Below, one piece after another: positions 40,501 to 50,100 of a stretch of 64,000 nt of DNA; the stretch's first letter is position 1; each line of letters opens with the position of its first letter. Made by a program: the position numbers and the translations under genes. The notes beneath the pieces were generated by a model, which ran no database searches, was not told where the DNA came from, and saw only the letters and a list, made by a program, of their open reading frames with translations. Source of the DNA: Alviniconcha marisindica (Eukaryota > Mollusca > Gastropoda > Provannidae). Where the stretch lies: positions 257,001 to 321,000 of the forward strand of contig JABMCL010001849.1 of assembly GCA_018857735.1 (NCBI GenBank), written 5' to 3'.

Positions 40501-41223
40501 ATTTCCAGGCTGAAAAGCGCGCATACGCGCCTGAAAACAATGTACTTCCTGCTCCTATAAGAACTAATTTCAATAGTGGGGTTTTGATCAAAATCACTTT
40601 CACATGCTAATGCGAGAAAAACATACAAAAAGGCTTAAGGATTTCAAATTTCCTACTTTTATTGGTTGTTTTCAAGTGACACCATGGCAGTGAAGGGGTT
40701 AAAAACAAATTGTGTTGTATATCACCTCCAGCAGTTAAAAACAAATTGTGTTGTATCTCACCTCCAGTAAAAGCCATTTTTGTGCCTGGACTTGCAGGTG
40801 GAGAGCATGCCCGACGCGTCAGCAGAGCAGCTGGCTCAGCACGATGATGTGTGTGCGATCTGCTACAACGAGATGAAGAACGCCCGCATCACGCCATGCG
40901 GCCACATCTTCCACAGCATGTGTCTGCGAAAGTGGCTGTACGTGAAGGAGTCATGCCCAATGTGTCATCGCGACATCGTGCAGCAAGACCCTACTCCGCA
41001 GAGTGCGGACAACGGTGCCGTGGTGGCTGCACCCGCTGCAGCCGAGGGGGAAGTGGTTCCAGAGACTGGTGGAGGGGAACAGCAAGAGAGTGCAGAAAAA
41101 GTGGATGGGTCCGAGTGTAGTTCTGTTGGTTCAAGCACAGACAGTGCAACAACAGAATCTGACGCAATAGACCAGGAGATTGAAGGTGTCGAGACAGAAG
41201 CTGTGGAGGCTGATCGCGTATAG
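34373..41223 (+). CDS. RNF145: RNF145-type multi-membrane RING-H2 E3 ubiquitin ligase
   Basis: Coding exons are 34373-34547, 35481-36589, 38163-38447 and 40798-41223. All have GT-AG borders and the phases join to 664 residues, almost the human length. The N-terminus has the family signature VGVILRVPSLFLLEAW. Exon 2 holds the hydrophobic TRC8 N domain with very RNF145-like stretches (SIGECCATPISL, LTKLYLQGFEAF, MYEIADPVLLALSAS). Exon 4 encodes a RING-H2 at residues 542-579 with CAIC, CGHIFHSMC and CPMC, then an acidic Ser/Glu-rich tail. In mammals RNF145 is an ER ligase that works with Insig in sterol-triggered HMG-CoA reductase turnover. The YLYF motif reported for that contact corresponds here to YMYI in the segment after LPLRQLVW. 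It lies head-to-head with RNF139 and tail-to-tail with MCMBP. Confidence 0.94.
37000..37312 (-). mobile_element. tRNA-derived SINE in RNF145 intron 2
   Basis: On the minus strand the head contains an A box TAGCTCAGCTGG (plus positions 37290-37301) and a B box GGGTTTGAATCCC (37238-37250), the internal pol III promoter of tRNA-type SINEs. The body runs left to about 37000 and matches the fragment at 9465-9705. The anticodon region is not tRNA-like enough for a functional tRNA. Confidence 0.75.
37440..38095 (-). mobile_element. 3' end of a CR1/L2-like non-LTR retrotransposon in RNF145 intron 2
   Basis: The minus strand encodes, with frame breaks, the end of the reverse-transcriptase polyprotein (KSDHIHPILETALA, then RSFSYASPSVWNNLP). 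Its 3' end, on the left, is GCGCCCATCTACCACACAAG followed by an AATAATAAAG tail. It belongs to the same family as the plus-strand copy at 61210-61905. A (CA)n microsatellite at 37537-37582 has expanded within it. Confidence 0.8.
38448..38890. repeat. 81-bp array starting at the RNF145 exon 3 splice donor
   Basis: GTCAGTGATGCAAGCAGTG begins at the real donor (38448) and recurs at 38529, 38610, 38691, 38772 and 38853, exactly 81 bp apart. Each copy is preceded by CAAG, like the exon end AAGAAG. The array therefore holds five extra donor-like sites: AAG|GTCAGT, AAG|GTGAGT and AAG|GTCATT. Reading through the true donor reaches a stop 22 codons later. Confidence 0.95.
39235..40787. repeat. 33-34-bp minisatellite in RNF145 intron 3, about 40 units
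   Basis: The unit reads roughly TTGTGTTGTATCTCACCTCC followed by AGTAAAAAACAAA. It fills most of the last intron and comes within a few dozen bases of the final acceptor at 40797. Units vary by A-run length and by an AGCAGTTA insertion near the right end. A piggyBac-like MITE splits it at 40476-40698. The Lys/Cys-rich open frames here are repeat artefacts. Confidence 0.95.
40476..40698. mobile_element. piggyBac-like MITE, 223 bp, TTAA target duplication
   Basis: The element starts CCCCTTCACTGCC and ends GGCAGTGAAGGGG, a perfect 13-bp terminal inverted repeat. It is flanked by TTAA at 40472-40475 and 40699-40702. Removing the element and one TTAA restores an ordinary unit of the surrounding minisatellite, so it inserted after the array formed. 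It is too short to encode a transposase. Confidence 0.92.
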
Positions 41224-41835
41224 ACAACATGCCCAGCGGGAGCTCAATAGGTAGGTACACAAGAGATGTTTGGAGTTGGCCAACTGGACACTCAGAGGTT
41301 GACCGCCAGTAGACAACCTGACCAGCAGGAGCTCACAGTAGGTAGGTACACAAGAGATGTTTGGAGTTGGCCAACTGGACACTCATAGAAGCTAACCGCC
41401 AGTAGACAACCTGACCAGCAGCTCAAAATAGGTAGGCAAGAGATGTTTGGCGTTGGCCGAGTGAACACTTTAAAGGCCGACCACCTGCAGACAAACTGAC
41501 CAGCAGCTCACAGTAGGTAGACAAGAGATGTTTGGCGTTGGCCGAGTGAACACTTTAAAGGCCGACCACCTGACCAGCAGCTCACAGTAGGTAGACAAGC
41601 GATGTTTGGCGCTGGCCGAGTGAACACATTAAAGGCCGACCACCTGCAGACAACCTGCCCAGCAGGAGCTCACAGTAGGTAGACAGGAGACGTTTGGTGA
41701 TGGCCGAGTGAACACTTTCAAGCTGCCTGCCTGTCAAGTCAAGCAGATCCTTATTTCGTAAGTGGAAAATTGGACTGCCTGCAGACAACATAACTAGCAG
41801 GAACTTGCAATAGGTAGCCTGGGGAGTAACATGTT
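41224..41835. repeat. About 85-100-bp tandem repeats in the RNF145 3' UTR
   Basis: Six or seven units follow the RNF145 stop codon directly, each with AGACAACCTGACCAGCAG, CTCACAGTAGGTAG, AGAGATGTTTGG and GGCCGA(G)TGAACACTTT. The first unit overlaps the end of the coding sequence (GCGTATAGACAAC against CCAGTAGACAAC), so the stop-codon region itself is part of the repeat. Confidence 0.85.
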
Positions 41836-43694
41836 TGAAGGTCAGCTGTAAAGGCCTACCACTTTTACTTGTAGACAGCAGGGGTATGCACATCTAACCT
41901 ATCAGACAAGATGGGGGGGGGGGGGGGGGGGGACCCACTGCACCTTTACTCAAGGTCCTGTGTGCTTTAGGCACTCTTGCATTGCATGTCTCATGACCTT
42001 TTGATTTCCGGTCATTTTGTACAGCCTCATCGGTCATTTTTAACAGAACTGACCTTCCAGCAACACAGCAAGTGCCAGACTTTCTCAAAAGCAGCAACTG
42101 CCCTCGTCAAAGAGCCAGTTGCTGTCAACACCAGCGTCGTTGGGCCTCCATACCACAGCCAGTACAGTTTAACTTTGATCATCCTTGGCTTCCTCACTGG
42201 CTCCAAGCCTTACACGGCACAACTCTTCTGCCACCACTGGCTGGCTTATCCCCATGCAGTGGTGTGCGGTTGGGATTATGTTTCCATTGTTTACTTCTTG
42301 GTCTTTTGGGATGGATGGAGTGTATAGCCGGGGTGACTGGAGTTTCCATTCTGGGTTTTTTTTGGGGGGGATGGATGGGGTGTGTAGCTGGGGTGATTGG
42401 AGTTTCCATTTTTTTGTTTACTTCGTTTTTTGGGGGATGGATGTATAGCTGGGGTGATTGGAGTTTCCATTCTGTTTTTTTGGGGGGATGGATGGGGTGT
42501 ATAGCTGGGGTGATTGGAGTTTCCATTCTGTTTTTTTGGGGGGATGGATGGGGTGTATAGCTGGGGTGATTGGAGTTTCCATTTATTTACTTTTTTTTTT
42601 TTTTGGATGGATGGGATGTATAGCTGGGGTGATTGGAATTTCCATTCTGTTTACTTCTTGGTTTATTGGGATGGATGAAGTGGGGTTTTGCACAAACGAT
42701 ACAGGTATGCCGGATTTAGAGTTTCAGTACATGACATTATCTTTTTGCTTGAAGGATGCAATGTTAGCGGGAGTTTTATTTCACATATTTAGTTTTTGTC
42801 CTTCAAGTGCTGCGAACACATTCTGAGAATGCGTTTTGTGCGTGCTTTACACTCGACATTACAAACTCAGGGACACAGTCAAGGACTCGACGATGAGCCT
42901 GTGATTTGTCTCCATACAACCCATCTCCCCTTTAGCTTCACAGTTGCCGGCATTGAGCATTGAGCCAGCGAGACCCACTGCCATGCTCTCAACAGACACA
43001 TGTAAAAAAACTGCAGGAGAAAGTGGATGGCTAGTCGATTGTACAGCCATTTTTATTGCTGGGCCAACTTTTTATTGCCGCTACTGGAACCAGTGAAAGT
43101 TTCTAAGTGGCATACGTAGGCGTGGTGCTTTCATTTTAAACCAGTGACAGACCCTTTTTATGAACTAGTGAAATGTTTACCTTAGCTGTGGTGCTTTAAT
43201 TTTTAAACTGTGTATTTATTCAGGAGGTATTTTATTTCACGTGCCTGCCAATGTACGAATGGATATTGCTAGACTATGAGAAATGCAAATGTTCAAATAT
43301 GGCCTGATGTAAACAATGTGTTATGTCCATGTCAGTTTGTCATTTTACATTTGCTTCTAAAACATGCTGGTTAAGAACGAGTACATCCCACTGAAGAAAG
43401 CATTTTGTCCACAGAAGAAAGCCAAAGACATAATATTAATAGTAGAATGTGTTGAAGAGAGAAAGAGAAGAGCAGTCCCATTCAGAAACTGAGCAAAGAC
43501 TGAACCTTGCATGTGACAAAAAAGAAAAGTGTTGATCACTTTGTATGATCATTTTAATACATGTGCATATATGTACAATTTCATGCAGTTTTGCACAACA
43601 CCATCAGTACGACTTGCAACCCCCACCCCTCCCCCTCCTGATCCTTTCATTTTGATTTCCCCAATATGCACAGAAACTATGTCCTTGAACAGTG
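41836..43694 (+). other. Probable RNF145 3' UTR or RNF145-MCMBP convergent spacer
   Basis: This holds a 20-base G-run at 41911-41932 and a 55-62-bp tandem array at 42300-42690 (GGGATGGATGGGGTGTATAG, then CTGGGGTGATTGGAGTTTCC, seven units). The remainder to 43694 is unique AT-rich sequence. No gene is supported on either strand. The first plus-strand AATAAA suited to end RNF145 is at about 43696. Confidence 0.5.
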
Positions 43695-43695
43695 C

Positions 43696-43701
43696 AATAA
43701 A
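43696..43701 (+). terminator. Candidate poly(A) signal for RNF145
   Basis: GCAATAAAC here is the first plus-strand AATAAA after the RNF145 stop. Further AATAAA copies follow at about 43782, 43873, 43952, 44030 and 44108, the last ones as part of a tandem array. RNF145 transcripts could end at several of these, overlapping the MCMBP 3' end on the other strand. Confidence 0.4.
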
Positions 43702-43864
43702 CAGTGGTCTTCAAATGCTTATTACACCGTAGTATCAATCTACTGCAGCATCAGTGCGGCCGTCTGTCCTCAACTGGTACAATAAAAACGGCATTCTTCA
43801 CCTGCTTCTCGCACCATGGCATCAGTTTACTGCAGCATCAGTTCCTGTGACTGTCCTTGACCAG

Positions 43865-44170
43865 CAGCTTACAATAAATGGTGGAGTTCTTCGTGTGCCA
43901 CAAGCACCCACTGACATCAGTTGGCTGCAGCAGCTGCTGGCTTGGTTGGTGCAATAAATGGGTGTTCTTCGTGTACTACAAGCACCCACTGACATCAGTT
44001 GGCTGCAGCAGCTGCTGGCTTTACCAGTGCAATAAACGGGAGTTCTTCGTGTACTACAAGCACCCACTGACATCAGTTGGCTGCAGCAGCTGCTGGCTTT
44101 ACCAGTGCAATAAACGGGAGTTCTTCGTGTACTACAAGCACCCACTGACATCAGTTGGCTGCAGCAGCTG
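43865..44170. repeat. About 78-bp array that includes the MCMBP stop-codon region
   Basis: Four units each contain CTACAAGCACCCACTGACAT, CAGTTGGCTGCAGCAGCTG and CAATAAAYGGG. The rightmost CATCAGTTGGCTGCAGCAGC is the last coding segment of MCMBP on the minus strand (AAAAN then TGA at 44151-44153). The other copies lie in its 3' UTR. On the plus strand each unit also carries an AATAAA. Confidence 0.9.
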
Positions 44171-47100
44171 GAGGTGTGGCTGTCCTCAGCTTTCGCTCTC
44201 GCTCCATGTCCAGCACGTGGTTAAGGATCTGAGGGGTGCACTCTGCCTGGCAATGGCTCAGTGTCAGCAACCTGCACAGCACATCACACAAACATCAGTG
44301 ACAGCACAGCACACAAACATCAGTGACAGCACATCACAAACATCAGTGACAGCACATCACACAAACACATCAGTGACAGCACATCACACAAACACATCAG
44401 TGACAGCACATCACACAAACATCAGTGACAGCACATCACACAAACATCAGCGACAGCACATCCACACACAGCACATCACACGCACACATCAGTGACAGCA
44501 CATCACACAAACATCAGCGACCGCACATCACACAGACCGCACATCACACACACAGCACATCACACACACACATCAGTGACAGTACATCACACACACACAC
44601 ACACATCAGTGACAGTACATCACACACACACACATCAGTGACAGCACATCACATACACATAAGTGACGGTACATCACACACACATCAGTGACAGCACATC
44701 ACACACACATCAGTGACAGCACATCACACACACATCAGTGACAGCACATCACACAAACATCAGTAACTGTTAGCAACCCACACCGCATCTCTCAAGCATC
44801 AGTGACTGTTAGCAACCTGCACAACACAGCACACAAACATCAGTGACTGTTACTGTTAGCAAACTGCACAACATATCACACAAACATCAATGATTGTTAG
44901 CAACCTGCACAACATATCACACAAACATCAGTGACTGTTAGCAACCTGCACAACATATCACACAAACAGCAGTGACTGTTAGCAACCTGCACAACACAGC
45001 ACACAAACAGCAGTGACTGTTAGCAAACTGCAGAACATATCACACAAACATCAGTGACTTAGCAACCTGCACCACAGCACACAAATATCAGTGACTGTTA
45101 GCAAACTGCACAACATATCACACAAACAGCAGTGACTGTTAGCAAACTGCAGAACATATCACACAAACATCAGTGACTGTTAGCAACCTGCACCAAAGCA
45201 CACAAACATCAGTGACTGTTAGCAACATGCACAGCACATCACACAAACATCAGTGACAACATATCACACAAATATCAGTGTCTGTTGACTGTTAACAACC
45301 TGCACAACACATCACACAAACATCAGTGACTGTTAGCAACTTGCACAACACATTACACAAACATCAGTGACAGCACATCAGAATGACAGCTGATATACAG
45401 ACTAGCTTCACACATTAACACCAAAGAAAGTTGTACATACCGAACGAGGGAAAGGAGTCGGTGGAAGTCATTGACACTCATTGTAGAGGGATTGTCCTTC
45501 CGAGCAGCAACAAACTCTTCTTGAAGGGCCTGTCAAAATGAGCACATAAAATGAATGAGTAAAACTGAGAGTGGTGCTTAACAACAATGGCACAAGAAAT
45601 ATATCTATAAAAAAATATAATGTTTACAGAATTATGAGCACTACATAACAAAACTAGCCCCAAAATGCACAATACACTCAACTGCTGCGTTGTAAGAATA
45701 GGACTGCAATTTCCTCACTACAAGGTGCTTGCCAAACAACACATCTCCTGAAATTTGGCTGACAATTGAACAAAATGCAAAGGCACAACTTTAGTGGTGT
45801 CACAGCTGATGAGCATTACCCGACAGACACGTACATCAAACACAATGGAAAAAAGCTGTGATACGGTAAAGTCAAAACATTCAGTGAATTTACTGATCAC
45901 AAGAAGTTAGATTTTATCAGAACATTGTACATGGCACCATTTCCTGAAGATGAACACTGCAGCAGATCCACTAATGCAGCAGATCCACTAATGCAGTTTG
46001 CATCTGCTGCAGGGCTTGGTAATGAGGTGAAACTGAAATTGATGTTGTCGCCATTTTCTCTCATTTGCATTCGCAGACAATGTGCGTTTTGTTTTCAGTT
46101 TTGTAATCTTTTCCCTCTACGCTTTCCCTCTACGCCTACAGTGCTGTCCTGAGGTGACCCTGTGTGGCTGACAGGACATTAAAATCCAATTACTACCACT
46201 ACTACTACGCCTACAGTGCCATTCCAAACCCGGTTTCTGGGATCATGTGCTCTGTCAATTGCCTGAAAAATATCACTGATCAGTTTGCTACAGTAAGCAA
46301 TTTCTGTTGCACTCTTTTGTTGCAGTCTGACATAGAGACCATTTCAAGTTCAAAATAATCAAGAATCATCATCATTATTTGGAAAATCATCTGTACCGAA
46401 TTTCACAGACAAGGTGCTAAAGACTATAAGATGCAGGGGTTGAGGGTGAAAATCATCAGCTTACAGTCTGAAAAGTATATGACAAATTTCTTCCAACATC
46501 TGAGGGCACTGCATCAATACCTTCTGAATGTCTTCACTGACAGAGTACTGCGTGCCACGGCACACAGTAATAAAGGCACGTAGCTTGTTGAGCAACTCGT
46601 CCGTCAGTCGAGCTGACAAGTCTTTGTAGTGGGAACCCAGGTCTCCAGGAACAGAGCTTGGACGCAGCGGTATGTGAAGGTCTTTCTGGAAGACAAGAAG
46701 TTACCGCTGCAGTTACTCACAATTGCTGAACTGTAAATGTTAAGCTGAACATGAACCAATGGCACAAGACAGATGCACAACTTGCGACATAAATGCACGA
46801 CTCTTCTACTTTCTTTCCTTGGATGCCCACAATCATGCTGATTATTCTGGCACTTTACTTAGTCACGCATCACCGATATCATGAACATTTAAAAGCACTT
46901 TTGTTGTGCAATGTGTGTAGGCACGCCAACAAACACACAGATAAATACATACATGCATCAAGACTACAATATCTGCCCCCACCCACCCCTACCCCATACC
47001 CCTGGAATATTTGAACCTGAAACAATGAAAATGGCAAACAATGCTTCAGGGGAAAAAGGGATTGGAAAAGCACATACAAACAAAAGACCCCAGAGACAGT

Positions 47101-50100
47101 TTAGCATATAAACATGGCAGTGATCACACACACACACAAAGCACCAAAGTGTGTAATTGTAAACAGGATGAGGAAAAATGCAGCCAACACTTACAGGTAG
47201 AAAAGATTCACACTCAGACAAATGCGATCACTTAGTGGTAGGAAAGCTTCACTCTCAGACAGAATGAGAACAGAACATTTACAGGCAGAAAAGGTTTACC
47301 TTTAGACAATAACATTTACATGTCAGAAAGTTTCACCCTCAGACAGAATGAGGACAGAACACTTACAGGTAGGAAAGATTCACCCTCAGACAGAATGAGG
47401 AGATAACGCTTACAGGTAGGAAAGATTTACCCGCAGACAGAATGAGGACAGAACACTTACAGGTAGGAAAGATTCACCCTCAGACAGAATGAGGACAGAA
47501 CACTTACAGGTAGGAAAGATTCACCCTCAGACAGAATGACAGAACACTTACAGGTAGGAAAGATTCACCCTCAGACAGAATGAGGAGATAACGCTTACAG
47601 GTAGGAAAGATTTACCCGCAGACAGAATGAGGACAGAACACTACAGGTAGGAAAGATTCACCCTCAGACAGAATGAGGACAGAACACTTACAGGTAGGAA
47701 AAATTCACCCTCAGACAGAATGACAGAACACTTACAGGTAGGAAAGATTCACCCTCAGACAGAATGAGGACAGAACACTTACAGGTAGGAAAGATTCACC
47801 CTCAGACAGAATGAGGACAGAACACTTACAGGTAGGAAAGATTCACCCTCAGACAGAATGAGGACAGAACACTTACAGGTAGGAAAGATTCACCCTCAGA
47901 CAGAATGAGGACAGAACACTTACAGGTAGGAAAGATTCACCCTCAGACAGAATGACAGAACACTTACAGGTAGGAAAGATTCACCCTCAGACAGAATGAG
48001 GACAGAACACTTACAGGTAGGAAAGATTCACCCTCAGACAGAATGAGGACAGAACACTTACAGGTAGGAAAGATTCACCCTCAGACAGAATGAGGACAGA
48101 ACACTTACAGGTAGGAAAGATTCACCCTCAGACAGAATGACAGAACACTTACAGGTAGGAAAGATTCACCCTCAGACAGAATGAGGACAGAACACTTACA
48201 GGTAGGAAAGATTCACCCTCAGACAGAATGAGGACAGAACACTTACAGGTAGGAAAGATTTACCCGCAGACAGAATGAGGACAGAACACTTACAGGTAGG
48301 AAAGATTCACCCTCAGACAGAATGACAGAACACTTACAGGTAGGAAAGATTCACCCTCAGACAGAATGAGGACAGAACACTTACAGGTAGGAAAGATTCA
48401 CCCTCAGACAGAATGAGGACAGAACACTTACAGGTAGGAAAGATTCACCCTCAGACAGAACACTTACAGGTAGGAAAGATTCACCCTCGGACAGAATGAG
48501 GACAGACAGGTCCGTGGTGAAGTCCTGTGTGTGGTAATTAAAGTCGTAGGTCACCTTCTGCCACTGTATCACATTCCCCAAGGCAGTCACATTCTTGACA
48601 CCTGTCAGAAAAACAAACATTTAATTCTATCACATTCCCCATGACAATCACACTCTTTAAACTGGGTGCCTAAGGTGGGTCCAGTGTCAACAACAACACA
48701 CGCACAAAACAACCTGTGCACTCTGGACACAAAATGTGCTTAATCTGACTAGTCTTAAACTTCCAAGTACACAAAAAATGTTATGTCCCCCATTCCTGGA
48801 AAGCAAAAAAAAAAAAAGTCAAAAAGAGCCCCCCACAATGCCAGTGCAAGACACTGCTGCAAACCACCAGAAATGCTTAGCGCTGATCACATCTTGGAAC
48901 ACTGCCTGCAGTGCTGCCCTTGCACTGTCTGCTTTTTACTGAAATCCACAACAACGAACTTCTCAAAACAAACTTTTATTTTCTTCAAACACTAACTTTT
49001 ACTTGTTTAGTCTTATGGACTTGAAATGGTTTTGCTGAAATCAGAATAAAATCCCCCAACCAGAAAATTGACCAAATGAGGGCATATTAACACCCCTGAC
49101 AAAAACATTTTTAACGCAGTAATGTAAGTGCACAGAACAGTGCGCCTGACCCAGCTCCTCACCCCGCGTATCCAGCTGGCCGTTCTCCAAAGCCGTTTCA
49201 TCCAGGAGCAGGTGCGTTCCAGGTGACAGCTGCAGTCGCCCACTGAGCAGCCGATTGGCCTCGTAGTCTTTGCATGGCGACAAACGCAGCGAGTTCATGT
49301 TGCTGAGGGATATTGGTAACAGGTAACTCTGCAAGCCAGACAATGCTTTTTTATGACTCCACTGTCCTTTCTACAAACGGCACTTTTTACAGATCAGATA
49401 CAAGAAATGATGCCACTCTTGGCATCACATATTACAAGAATGGTCTGGAGATTTTGCTTGGATAGCCCCTGCAATCTATTCATAATCCTTGTTCTAAAGG
49501 CACCAGATGTAAAGAGGCAGAATTTGTTATCCAACAGAAATGAACTTTTACAATTTTTAAATCAGGGATTCAGGGGGACAACTTTGACCCTTGTTGGGTT
49601 AATCAGAACTGTCTCTTTACTGCAAAGTTAAAATCAACTTGTTACTTCAAAGTTAACACTGACTTATTACTGCAAAGTTAATACTGACTCATTAGTGCAA
49701 AGTTAACATCAACTCTTTACAGCAAATTCAACACTGACTCATTACTGCAAAATTAACACCAACTCATTACTGCAAAGTTAACACCGACTTGATACTGCAC
49801 AGTTAACACTGACTTGTTACTGCAAAGTTAACACTGACTTATTACTGCAAAGTCAACACCGACTTATTACTGCAAAGTTAACATGGACTCTTTACTGCAA
49901 ACTTAACACCGACTCGTTACTGCAAAGTTAACTCCAACTTGTTACTGCGAAGTCAACACTGACTCGTTACTGCAAAGTTAACACAAACTTGTTACTGCAA
50001 AGTCAACACTGACTCGTTACTGCAAAGTCAACACTGACTCGTTACTGCAAATTTAACACTGACTTATTACTGCAAAGTCAACATGGACTCTAGACTGCAC

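Noticed and set aside
39422..40628. Several Lys/Cys/Pro-rich and Gly-Glu-Ile-Gln-His-Asn repeat proteins on both strands
   Set aside because: They are translations of the 33-34-bp minisatellite in RNF145 intron 3 and have no independent gene signals.
44265..45395. CRISPR-like regular repeats
   Set aside because: Units are directly adjacent with no unique spacers, the DNA is eukaryotic, and there are no cas genes. The same applies to the other arrays in the window.
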